Shown: piece after piece, positions 25,129-33,736 of the stretch
How positions within the stretch are numbered: position 1 is the stretch's first letter
How the letters are laid out: each line of letters opens with the position of its first letter
NCBI GenBank assembly: GCA_964505785.1
Contig: CAZDJZ010000008.1
Location: 46,727 to 110,726 of the forward strand
Length of the DNA stretch: 64,000 nucleotides
From: CAYRTV01 sp964505785
GTDB taxonomy: Bacteria; Acidobacteriota; Aminicenantia; Aminicenantales; Aminicenantaceae
Direction of reading: 5' to 3'
Notes under the pieces: model-generated
The model's database searches: none
Seen by the model: only the letters and a program-made list of their open reading frames with translations
Told to the model about the DNA's origin: nothing
Translations under genes and position numbers: made by a program

Positions 25129-28100
25129 CAATCAAAAAAAAATATCTCCGGCTGCTTTTTCTTCTGATCCCTGTCTTCATATTCGCTGGAATCCATTTTT
25201 GGTCGCATTTCTCACTAAAAAAAGATGTGGCACGCTATACCAGCGGTCCTGACCTGCGGCCTCAAATCCGGAGGACTACGGCCGTCCGAATAGACCCTTC
25301 CTATTATTATGACGGCCGCCGCCCCTCGGAACTTGCGAAAGCAATGGCCCGGCAGTGGAACAAGGCCGGTATTAACCTGGTTTATTTCCGGGCCTACGAC
25401 CCAGCTTACGGCGCCTTTTACCGGACCAGCTACCAGTATAACCTTGAAGGAGAATTCGGACGCTATGATTTACTCAAACATGTGATTAAGCAGTGCCATC
25501 TGCAGGGCATTCACATATCGGCATGGCTGCCGGTGATGAACCACCGAGGAGCCTGGGAAGCCCATCCCGAATGGCGGGAGAAGACGGAAGCCGGAGAGGA
25601 CTACCAAACAACCGGGCTGGAGTATCCCCTGTGCTACCGTAACCCGGAAGCCCGGGACTGGTGGCTGGGATTTGTCAGCGACCTGCTTGAACGCTATCCC
25701 GAACTGGACAGCATCGACCTGGCCGAACCGGTCATCAGCTGGGAATCCGGCGATGCCTGTTACTGCGCCTTGTGCCGGGAAGCCTATTCCGCCAAAGATA
25801 AACCTGAGGAGATTACCCGGTCGGAGCCATTAACTCAGCTTGTGCGGCAAAGCCTGGCACAGATTCACACCGCTGGATTTTCCGGCTCTCTCACTTTTGT
25901 AGCGGTGGCCGGTCCAGAAGGCGGGCTTCTTTCCCATGAAGAGGTCCGGCGGATTACAGGATTCGATCTGCCCGCTGTCTTAAACAGCAGGCCGGATGAA
26001 CTGCCGGATTCCATCTGTCCGGAATTTATCTGGCAGGAATGGAAAAGCAGGTACTCCGGGAAGGCCTTCACCCCGGATTGGTCCGGCCGGGCCTTCCGGC
26101 AGCTTGCCGGCTCCATCACCTCTCCGGTTCCCATTATCGCTCACGTGGAGGCAACCGATTTCACAGGAGTTTCGATTTCACCGGGACAGCTTGCGGCTAC
26201 TCTAAAATCAGTCATTAACGCCGGCGCCCAGGGAACGGATGTTTACAGTTCCCATTTGCTTGATGCCAAACAAGCCTGGCCGGTTCTGGCGGACTCCGCT
26301 GCATTTATCCCGAAGAAGAATTGCCTGGTCCTCTATGATCCCGCCGGCGACCGCAACGACGCCCTCCAAACCGGAGAATTGCTGCGGCATTTTAATACTC
26401 AGGTAGAGCTAAAAGCCGTCAGCGAATACCAGAGAGGACTTATTCACAAATATGATACATCATTTTATGTGGGCACCGAACAAGAGACGCCCATCCCCCC
26501 GGCTTTAACACAAGATCTGACCGAGCTTCGGTCCACTTTCTGCTGGATCGGTTTCAATATCGACAGTGCCTTGGAAAATCCAACCTTATCTCAAAAACTA
26601 GGTTTAGCTTACCGGGGAAGTGTACCGGATGTATATACCTGGGTGCAGTATAAAAATACCAAATTGGATAAACCAGAGTCCTGGATCAATTTAGTGGAGG
26701 TGACCGATAAGCGGAAAAATCGCATCTTAGCAACTGCTCATACCGGTGCCGGCGATTCCATTCCCTATGCACTCCGCAGCGGGAGACACTTCTGGTTTGT
26801 CGCGGATATTCCTTCCGCTTATGCCATTGAAGGCGGACGCTTTCTAGTGTTCGCGGACTTGCTTCACGATATATTGAATGAAGACCATGCCGTTTCCACG
26901 CCAGCAATGATCCGGATTGAAGATGTCCATCCCCTCACCGATCCGGCGTCTCTTAAAAATATCGCTGCTTTTCTCCACCGGCAAAAGGTCCCCTTTCAAG
27001 TGGCCTTTACTCCCATCTATGTCTATCCCGAAGACAATCAGCGGGTAACCCTGTCCGAGCGGCCTCAATTGGTAAGCGCTTTAAAGGAGATGGTCCGCAA
27101 AGGCGGTACCCTGGTGCTGCACGGCATCACCCATCAGCGCTTCCGGGAGACCACCACCGATTATGAATTCTGGGATCCGGTTCAGGATGCCCCGGTGGAG
27201 GGGCAGACGCAGGCACGGCTGCGCGACCGCATAAACCGGGGGCTGCGGGAGTGCTGGAGCAATCAGGTTTATCCGCTGATATGGGAAACGCCGCATTATG
27301 CCGCCTCACAGGAATTTTATGATGTTATCAGTGATGTTTTTTCTTTGGCCATGGAACGGCGTCAGACGATCGACCGCAGGGGAACAGACCAATATCTGCC
27401 TTTTGCTTTATTCCCTGACCGGTTCGGACAGATCGTGCTGCCGGAAAACCTGGGCTATGTTCCGCTGTCCGATCCCCGGCCCGAGGTGATCCTGGAGCCC
27501 GCCCGGAAGATGAAAGTGGTCCGCGACGGAGTAGCTTCTTTTTTCTTTCATCCTTTTGTCGATCTGGATGTATTAAAATCCATTGTGACGGCCATGAAAC
27601 AAGAAGGATTCGCCTTTACCAATGCCGCCGGCCTGCCGGTCCGGGTGCAGTCAACCTTCGGTTTCATAACCAATCAATCAGGAATGGGGGAGGGCTTTTC
27701 TCCTTCTGTTGATGACGGCGTCAAAGTTCAACTGCTTTTTCCAGGCATAGTGGATAAAACGAAGTCTGTTGCCGCCCCTGCTGTCCGGGCTGGATTCGAA
27801 TTTCCTTCAAAAAAAAAAACCGAACTGCGCGGATTTTATTTTCTCCCGGAAACAGAAAATCCCGCTTCCAAGAAACGCCTTTCCGAAGCCAGGCTGCTTC
27901 GGCAGGCAGCCAATTTTCAGGGTGAGCCGGCCCGGGTTCCGGTCGCGCTGCTGTTAGACAATCCTGATGCTGTTGGCGCCCGGCGCAATGATATCCTCAG
28001 CTACGCTTCCGTCCTGCATGCAGCCGGCATCGGTCTGGATATTCAAAATGCCAGTGGTTTCTATACGATTCCCTCGCATTTCAATTTGCTGGTGGTCCCG

Positions 28101-30089
28101 GAAGCATCCGCTGAGATCTTGACCGAAATGCAGATTGCCGCCATTTTGCAGGGATTAGAAAGTGGAAACCTGGCCCTAATCACCGGCGGAGTGACTCCCC
28201 TTGCCGATGAATTAAATATCCATTCCACCGGAGAGAAGATACCGGTATCCAAACCGGAAGACATATTTTATCCCGGAGTTGAGATCCACTGGGATCCGGC
28301 CAGGGAGTGTCCTGTATTTGCGGCGCCTGAAACCGCTGAATATCTTTACCGGGACAGTGTAACCGGAAATCCCCTGATGATTTCCGCTCCATATGGTGAC
28401 GGGCGTTTCCTCTATCTGGGGCCGCTTCTCGACGGCGAAACCTCCGCCGCCGAATCCCGATTCCCTCACTTTCTTACTCATATGTTCCGCAGCCTGAATG
28501 TTTTTCCTTTTATCCGGGGATGGGGAACTGAAATCTTTTTCAATCCGGCCGAACGCGAGGATATAGGCGTAGAAGACTTGATCCGGTACTGGAGAATGAT
28601 CGGCATCCGGGTTATCCACACCGCCGCGTGGCAGCTCTTTCCGGAATGGACGTATGATTACCACCGGCTGATTCATTTGGCCCATAATAATGCTATGCGG
28701 GTTTATGCGTGGATCGAACCACCGTTCGTTCATAATAAATTCTGGCAGGATCATCCTGAGTTCCGGGAAAAAAACGCTTTGGGTGAAGATGCGGATTTTA
28801 CCTGGAGACTGCCGGCGGCACTGGGTGACGCAAAAGCCCAGGCTGCTGCTTTAAAGGAATGGCGGCGGATTTTAACCGAATATAACTGGGACGGGATTAC
28901 CATCAATCACCTAGGCTTTAATACCCAATGGCCTTTGACTCCAGAAACCACCACGCCTTTTTCCGATTCCGTGCGCCGGGATTTTCAGAAACAGTATGGT
29001 TTCGATCCGGCTGAACTTTTCAAACCCGGTTCACCCCATCATCATGCTGTTAATCCTCAAGGCCTGCAGGACTTTTTGGGCTTCCGCCAAGCCCTTTCCC
29101 AAACATATCTGGAAAACCTTTTGGATATGATTTCCGGGCTGAAAACAGATTTAGATAAAAATCTGGAAATTTTGGTCGCTTATGACGCACGCCGCCCTGA
29201 CCCGGGAATCGACCAGCCGGGAATTGAAACATTGAACACGGATTACTTACTTACATGGCAGTATATTCCCAAAGAGAATGAGATGTGGAGACCGGCTGTA
29301 TCTCCCTTCGCGGCCCAGCAAGTGCGCGTAAATCCCCCGGCATCCGGAAACGCTTTTGCTCCGGGCATGCCCACCCGCTATCCTGCCGGCACCGGACTGT
29401 ACAACCGTCTTCTCTCCCTCAAAAACCAGGGGCAGCGAATCATCTTATTCTCAGAGAGTTCACTTTATGAGGTGGACGCCCACATGCTTCCCTTCCTGGC
29501 GGCTTCCGGGTATCATCAGACCTGGGATTCGGACACAGTTCATATCCATACTCCTCGATCAGGAGAAATCGTTTTCTCCGACGATGAAATAAAAGGCGTA
29601 TCCATAAACGGTGTTCTATCAGCGAATTATTCTAAAAAACACTTTTTGGTCCCGGCCGGTCATATCTCCTTATCTCCTGCCGGATCAGCAAAGGCCGGAC
29701 TATTCGGCCGTTTGAAATCCAAAACCAGGGTGCTTGATTTTTCCGAAAACATCCTGAAAACCCAGACCGGGTGGCGAGGGCTGATAATAGAATACCAATC
29801 ACAAAGAAATGCTTATCTGGTCATAAATGAAATGCCGTCCGTCATTAAAATAAACGGAGAAAAATCAAATATTTCGATGGAAAAGGGACTAAAAGGATGG
29901 ACACTGCCAGTCCCGGCCAGACACAACCGCCTGGAGATCATAACTCGCAGCCGCTCCGGTCTGGTGCTCGAGGTCGCCAGCCTGGCCGTGTCCAATGTGA
30001 TCGTACTGATAAGCGCACTGGCCATTCTGTTTATGGCAGGCATGTTTATCATCATTCATTTCCGCCGCCGAAAGGCCGGAAAAAAATAA
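25125..30089 (+). CDS. Giant hydrolase-deacetylase fusion, membrane anchored
   Basis: The 1654-residue protein has an N-terminal membrane helix (about 8-29) and a C-terminal helix (about 1617-1645) followed by a basic tail, so the bulk faces the periplasm. Domains as I read them: a TIM-barrel glycosidase-like domain of the GHL10/DUF4015 style (about 50-400, with acidic residues D198, E201 and E207 in SIDLAEPVISWESGD); a linker; a DUF2334 polysaccharide-deacetylase-like domain (about 590-830) with metal-type residues D600 (RIED), H666 and H670 (HGITH) and H809; an amidotransferase-like sandwich (about 935-1110); and a second barrel (about 1130-1400) with YNWDGITI. Hydrolase plus deacetylase in one chain recalls PelA and PgaB, which trim and deacetylate exopolysaccharide. 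This architecture is not one I know. Coupled to wecB by ATGA. Confidence 0.8.
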   Translation: MTIKKKYLRLLFLLIPVFIFAGIHFWSHFSLKKDVARYTSGPDLRPQIRRTTAVRIDPSYYYDGRRPSELAKAMARQWNKAGINLVYFRAYDPAYGAFYRTSYQYNLEGEFGRYDLLKHVIKQCHLQGIHISAWLPVMNHRGAWEAHPEWREKTEAGEDYQTTGLEYPLCYRNPEARDWWLGFVSDLLERYPELDSIDLAEPVISWESGDACYCALCREAYSAKDKPEEITRSEPLTQLVRQSLAQIHTAGFSGSLTFVAVAGPEGGLLSHEEVRRITGFDLPAVLNSRPDELPDSICPEFIWQEWKSRYSGKAFTPDWSGRAFRQLAGSITSPVPIIAHVEATDFTGVSISPGQLAATLKSVINAGAQGTDVYSSHLLDAKQAWPVLADSAAFIPKKNCLVLYDPAGDRNDALQTGELLRHFNTQVELKAVSEYQRGLIHKYDTSFYVGTEQETPIPPALTQDLTELRSTFCWIGFNIDSALENPTLSQKLGLAYRGSVPDVYTWVQYKNTKLDKPESWINLVEVTDKRKNRILATAHTGAGDSIPYALRSGRHFWFVADIPSAYAIEGGRFLVFADLLHDILNEDHAVSTPAMIRIEDVHPLTDPASLKNIAAFLHRQKVPFQVAFTPIYVYPEDNQRVTLSERPQLVSALKEMVRKGGTLVLHGITHQRFRETTTDYEFWDPVQDAPVEGQTQARLRDRINRGLRECWSNQVYPLIWETPHYAASQEFYDVISDVFSLAMERRQTIDRRGTDQYLPFALFPDRFGQIVLPENLGYVPLSDPRPEVILEPARKMKVVRDGVASFFFHPFVDLDVLKSIVTAMKQEGFAFTNAAGLPVRVQSTFGFITNQSGMGEGFSPSVDDGVKVQLLFPGIVDKTKSVAAPAVRAGFEFPSKKKTELRGFYFLPETENPASKKRLSEARLLRQAANFQGEPARVPVALLLDNPDAVGARRNDILSYASVLHAAGIGLDIQNASGFYTIPSHFNLLVVPEASAEILTEMQIAAILQGLESGNLALITGGVTPLADELNIHSTGEKIPVSKPEDIFYPGVEIHWDPARECPVFAAPETAEYLYRDSVTGNPLMISAPYGDGRFLYLGPLLDGETSAAESRFPHFLTHMFRSLNVFPFIRGWGTEIFFNPAEREDIGVEDLIRYWRMIGIRVIHTAAWQLFPEWTYDYHRLIHLAHNNAMRVYAWIEPPFVHNKFWQDHPEFREKNALGEDADFTWRLPAALGDAKAQAAALKEWRRILTEYNWDGITINHLGFNTQWPLTPETTTPFSDSVRRDFQKQYGFDPAELFKPGSPHHHAVNPQGLQDFLGFRQALSQTYLENLLDMISGLKTDLDKNLEILVAYDARRPDPGIDQPGIETLNTDYLLTWQYIPKENEMWRPAVSPFAAQQVRVNPPASGNAFAPGMPTRYPAGTGLYNRLLSLKNQGQRIILFSESSLYEVDAHMLPFLAASGYHQTWDSDTVHIHTPRSGEIVFSDDEIKGVSINGVLSANYSKKHFLVPAGHISLSPAGSAKAGLFGRLKSKTRVLDFSENILKTQTGWRGLIIEYQSQRNAYLVINEMPSVIKINGEKSNISMEKGLKGWTLPVPARHNRLEIITRSRSGLVLEVASLAVSNVIVLISALAILFMAGMFIIIHFRRRKAGKK

Positions 30090-30091
30090 TC

Positions 30092-31381
30092 ATGGCATAC
30101 AGCAGCCCCTGGCTGGAAATTATCTTTCTTATTACCGTGGTGGTGCTGTGGTCTATGATTTTTTACCAGCTGTTTTTTACTTTCATGGGGCTGATCTACC
30201 ATGCCCGGGCGCAAAGGGAAAAACAGCATTTGGATACATCGGACAGCCCGCCGCTTCCCTCTGTATCCATTTTGATTCCCGCCAATAATGAGGGCCTGGT
30301 TATCCGCAAGACGCTCATGTCCCTCTGTGCCCTGGATTATCCCCGGGATCAAATGGAAATCCTAGTGATCAACGACGGGTCCACTGACAACACCGCCGAT
30401 GTGGTCAAAAAATTGGCGGAAACTGATAACCGGGTGCGTTTAATCGATGTGCCGGAAGAAGAAGCCGCCCAGGGAAAACCGCATACCTTGAACTTTGGTG
30501 TGCGGCATGCCCGGCATGAAATTCTAGCGGTCTATGATGCCGATAATACCCCGGAACCGCCGTCCCTCCACTATCTGGTGCTGAATTTACTGGCAGACCC
30601 TACCCTGGCGTCGGTCTTCGGCCAATTCCGGACCCGCAACCGCAAAAGAAATCTGCTGACCCGGTTTATTAATCTGGAGACCCTTTCTTTTCAATTTATG
30701 ATCCAATCGGGCCGCTATTTGACTTTAAAGACCGCCATTCTGCCTGGGACCAATTTTTTGATCCGCAAACGTGTGCTGGAAAAAACCGGCTACTGGGATG
30801 AACGGGCCTTAACTGAAGACACCGAATTGAGCATCCGCTTGTTCCGCGCCGGATATAAGATCAAGTTTGTCCCTTATGCAACCACCTGGGAAGAGGAACC
30901 GGAACATTGGCGGGTGTGGCTGCGGCAGCGCAGCCGCTGGATTCGGGGCAATATTTACATTCTGCGAAAGTTTTTTATTCCGGCTCTGCGGCAGCGGCAA
31001 TGGAAAATCTGGATGGAGCTGGTGTATATTTTCCTGCTGTATTATTTGTTTTTGGGCTCCATCCTGTTATCCCATCTCTTTTTTATCACCGGCGCTCTCG
31101 GCTTGACAGCTGTTTTGTCCCCCGGCCCATACCTTGCCGTCTGGGTCAGCGCCTTTCTGCTGTTTATAACTGAAATCACCCTGGCCATTCATCTGGAGCA
31201 CGAAGCCTCCCCGGAAAACTTCGGCATAACCGCCTTAATGTATTTTACTTATTGTCAGGGTTGGATCCTCCTTATGTTCCGGGCTTTATATCAGGAGATC
31301 GTCCAAAAAGGACGGGTGCGGTGGGAAAAAACCCCCCGGTTCGCAACAGACGAAGAATCAAACCATGGAGATAAATCATGA
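30092..31381 (+). CDS. Processive family 2 glycosyltransferase (polysaccharide synthase)
   Basis: The 429-residue inner-membrane protein has N-terminal membrane helices, a GT-A catalytic domain and several C-terminal helices, like PgaC/BcsA synthases. Catalytic motifs are visible: INDGSTDNT (first Asp), YDADNTPEP (DxD-like), TEDTELS (TED) and RQRSRWIRGN (QxxRW). It should polymerise a UDP-sugar and pass the chain through the membrane. The start is the ATG at 30092, two bases after the fusion gene's stop; a longer frame inside that gene is rejected. It overlaps the outer-membrane barrel gene by ATGA. No BcsB or PgaD partner is encoded nearby. Its sugar specificity (GlcNAc or ManNAc) is unknown. 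Confidence 0.9.
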   Translation: MAYSSPWLEIIFLITVVVLWSMIFYQLFFTFMGLIYHARAQREKQHLDTSDSPPLPSVSILIPANNEGLVIRKTLMSLCALDYPRDQMEILVINDGSTDNTADVVKKLAETDNRVRLIDVPEEEAAQGKPHTLNFGVRHARHEILAVYDADNTPEPPSLHYLVLNLLADPTLASVFGQFRTRNRKRNLLTRFINLETLSFQFMIQSGRYLTLKTAILPGTNFLIRKRVLEKTGYWDERALTEDTELSIRLFRAGYKIKFVPYATTWEEEPEHWRVWLRQRSRWIRGNIYILRKFFIPALRQRQWKIWMELVYIFLLYYLFLGSILLSHLFFITGALGLTAVLSPGPYLAVWVSAFLLFITEITLAIHLEHEASPENFGITALMYFTYCQGWILLMFRALYQEIVQKGRVRWEKTPRFATDEESNHGDKS

Positions 31382-32079
31382 AAAAAATCATGACCGCAAT
31401 TCTGTTCCTATTCATCACAGCCGCCTTTGTATCCGCCGAAATCCATCCTCAGGCTGGAATAGAAGGATACCTCGGCGCCAATGACCTGCGTTCCTGGACG
31501 CCGTGGATCGGCCTGCGCATCAACGTGACCGCAAAATCCTCCTTTATCGCTAAGTATTTTCTGCACAATATTCACTATGAATATCTTAATTCGGAAGGCG
31601 TGACCGCCGACCAGGATTTTCAAATGTCGAACTTCACAGGTGTTTACTATGCCCAAAAATGGGGGCATGACTTTTATGCCGCTGTTTCCTATTTTACCGG
31701 AACAGAGGATTATCAGGCAGTAGCGCTGGACGCCGGCACGGAGGTGCGTGTGCTCCCGGGGTTATCCATCGAAGCTGGAACCTATATCCTGAATGAGGAT
31801 TCCACATTGTGGTATCCGGAAGATCCTGAACGTAAAATTGCTCTCTATTCCGTAAAGGGAGGTCTGAAATATGAAATCCTGAAGGGACTTTTCCTGGGCG
31901 GACGGATCAACCTATACCGCAACTCGGAAGATGTCACCGCCCATTCCTATGTGCTGGAAGTAACCGCTGTTCCTTTTGAACCGGTATACTTCAATATCAA
32001 TTACTCCCGCTATACGGAATCCGCCCAATACCGCTTTTCCGGGGACTATGTTTCTGCAGGGATCAATATTTATTACTAA
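31378..32079 (+). CDS. Outer-membrane beta-barrel protein (YaiO-like)
   Basis: The 233-residue protein has a signal peptide (about 1-20, cleaved near VSA-E). The rest is alternating polar/hydrophobic strands rich in Tyr and Phe, ending SAGINIYY with an aromatic last residue, as expected of an outer-membrane barrel of roughly 10-12 strands. It resembles YaiO-type barrels, though the match is by style rather than by clear motif. As last gene of the locus it is the natural candidate for polymer exit. It is much smaller than PgaA and lacks TPR repeats. Expression is coupled to the synthase by a 4-bp overlap. Confidence 0.7.
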   Translation: MKKIMTAILFLFITAAFVSAEIHPQAGIEGYLGANDLRSWTPWIGLRINVTAKSSFIAKYFLHNIHYEYLNSEGVTADQDFQMSNFTGVYYAQKWGHDFYAAVSYFTGTEDYQAVALDAGTEVRVLPGLSIEAGTYILNEDSTLWYPEDPERKIALYSVKGGLKYEILKGLFLGGRINLYRNSEDVTAHSYVLEVTAVPFEPVYFNINYSRYTESAQYRFSGDYVSAGINIYY

Positions 32080-32227
32080 TAGTGAATGGTCTAACTCTTT
32101 ACTCTTCACCCTTTACTTAAACGTGGCAGCCTAAGATCCTCACGGCCGCTGGCGCAGCCTCAGGATGACAGCTTCGCTGTCACTTTTTACTTTTCACTTC
32201 TTACTCTTAACTAATACTAAGTTTGCT
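32080..32227. repeat. Short repeat gap with element-borne terminator
   Basis: AGT-type heptamers (about 32088-32116), a single palindromic arm (about 32125-32170), a terminator hairpin and more heptamers (32183-32215), between two convergent genes. Confidence 0.65.
32166..32188 (+). terminator. Terminator for the polysaccharide locus
   Basis: Perfect stem TGACAGC-TTC-GCTGTCA followed by CTTTTT, 87 bases after the barrel gene. It forms the outer end of a palindromic repeat arm, so the repeat element appears to supply the terminator. Confidence 0.6.
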
Positions 32228-33325
32228 TTAAAATATGACAAGCAGCAGCAGCCCTGCTCCCAGGGCCAGCATGAAAATCCCGGTTACAAGCCGCATGCGC
32301 CCGGTATAACGCTGCCGCCAGCGCTCCACCCGGGCGGTGGTGGTGAGGCCGAAGCCGACTCCCAGTGTTATCAGAATAAAAGGCAGCACAAAAACAAGAT
32401 TATAGATCCCTAAAAGCCACAGTGCCCGGCCATGCGACGAGGTGCGGCTGAGCATCCCGATAATCACCACATAAGGTCCGGATGTGCAGGGCAAAAGCAG
32501 CAGGCTGACCACAATTCCGGTAAAAAATGCCCCTGGCACGGAGGTAATCCCGGATGTCAGGCGTTTGATCAGCGGCTGCCAGGATTTCGGAACTTCCAGC
32601 TGCAGCCCTTTATTTTCCCCCGAAGCGTCTTTTAAATTCCATAATCCCAGTCCTATCGCCAAGATCGCCACAGCAACATAAACCGCATTTTGAATATCCG
32701 CGCTCCGCACGGCGGTGAATAATCCCAATCCCATCAGAAAATAGGCAATATAACAAGCGGCTGTGAAAGCAAATCCGGCGCCCAGAATCCGGCGGCGGCT
32801 GCGGTCGGCTGCCAGCATCATGGCCCCTAAAAGCAATACCAGGACCGCGCAGGCGCAAGGATTAACCGCATCCACGGCGGCCGCACCCAGGACCGCGGAC
32901 AGGCTGACAGCCAGCGAAGAGGAAGGCGGAGGCCTTCGTTCCAGTTTAATCAGCGGCGATTCTGCTGGTTTCCGCAAAGTCTCTCGCACCGCCTGTTCGA
33001 TTTCTCTCAATACACGCCGGCTGCTCCCCTGAATAGCGTGTTCACCTATAAAAAGCGCCGGGGTGCCTTCCCGCCTGATTTCATCCGATCCATAGATGTC
33101 TGCCAGCATCAGCATATGAGAGGCATTGTCACCAGTATGGATTTCATACTCATGGATCTTGACGCCATAATTAGGCTTCATCCGGTTTTCCAGAAAATCC
33201 CGTACCCGCGCGCACTCCGGGCAGCCGGTTTCGTGGAAGAAAACAATATCTACGGAGGCAGATGCGGAGCTGCAAAACAAAAGAATGGCTGCTATTAATA
33301 TCGCAGCATCTTTCCACTTGTTCAT
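32228..33325 (-). CDS. Thioredoxin-fold / CcdA-type transmembrane redox protein
   Basis: The 365-residue protein has a signal-like helix and a periplasmic thioredoxin/glutaredoxin-like domain with C35-P-E-C38 (HETGCPECARVRDF). From about residue 130 comes a six-helix CcdA/DsbD-type membrane domain with two cysteine sites, VNPCACAVL and LLPCTSGPY. It should carry reducing equivalents from cytoplasmic thioredoxin across the membrane to periplasmic disulfides, serving cytochrome c maturation or oxidative-damage repair. The DsbD-like order is inverted, with the thioredoxin domain first. It is a single gene, convergent with the polysaccharide locus. Confidence 0.85.
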   Translation of the reverse strand: MNKWKDAAILIAAILLFCSSASASVDIVFFHETGCPECARVRDFLENRMKPNYGVKIHEYEIHTGDNASHMLMLADIYGSDEIRREGTPALFIGEHAIQGSSRRVLREIEQAVRETLRKPAESPLIKLERRPPPSSSLAVSLSAVLGAAAVDAVNPCACAVLVLLLGAMMLAADRSRRRILGAGFAFTAACYIAYFLMGLGLFTAVRSADIQNAVYVAVAILAIGLGLWNLKDASGENKGLQLEVPKSWQPLIKRLTSGITSVPGAFFTGIVVSLLLLPCTSGPYVVIIGMLSRTSSHGRALWLLGIYNLVFVLPFILITLGVGFGLTTTARVERWRQRYTGRMRLVTGIFMLALGAGLLLLVIF

Positions 33326-33736
33326 TTTTTTTTAACTGGACTATTACATAGAAAATGACTCGCCAGAGTCATCCTGAGCGAAGCGAAGGATCTCATGCTG
33401 CTCCGTCTACTCAAATGTCAGCATCATCATATAAGAACCGTTTCCACATGGCAATGGATAAGGGCCATATCCCGCCGTCACGCTCCTGCCCCCGGCGAGG
33501 ACATCCGCTCAGATTCCGGGTGTTTAATGCACATGTGTAATTCAGGTTAGTATACATGGATATAATGGAACCATGAAAATAAACCAATATGCCCATTCTG
33601 AGGCCTGCAGCAGCAGGCTGAAGGATCCCAAAGTGCATCGTCTATAGAATCGGTTCCATCTCAGCAAGATGATACAGTTAGGGATCCTTCGTCGCTCTGC
33701 TCCTCAGGATGACAGAATAAGGGCAACCCATTCCCT
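33326..33736. repeat. Repeat island after DUF1573/rhodanese gene
   Basis: No gene is supported. It contains a single palindromic arm (about 33367-33405), family B copy 3 (33433-33519) and a full palindromic element (about 33590-33716). The following GCGTTTY array (33750-33823) lies inside the annotated end of the DUF1573 gene. Confidence 0.7.
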
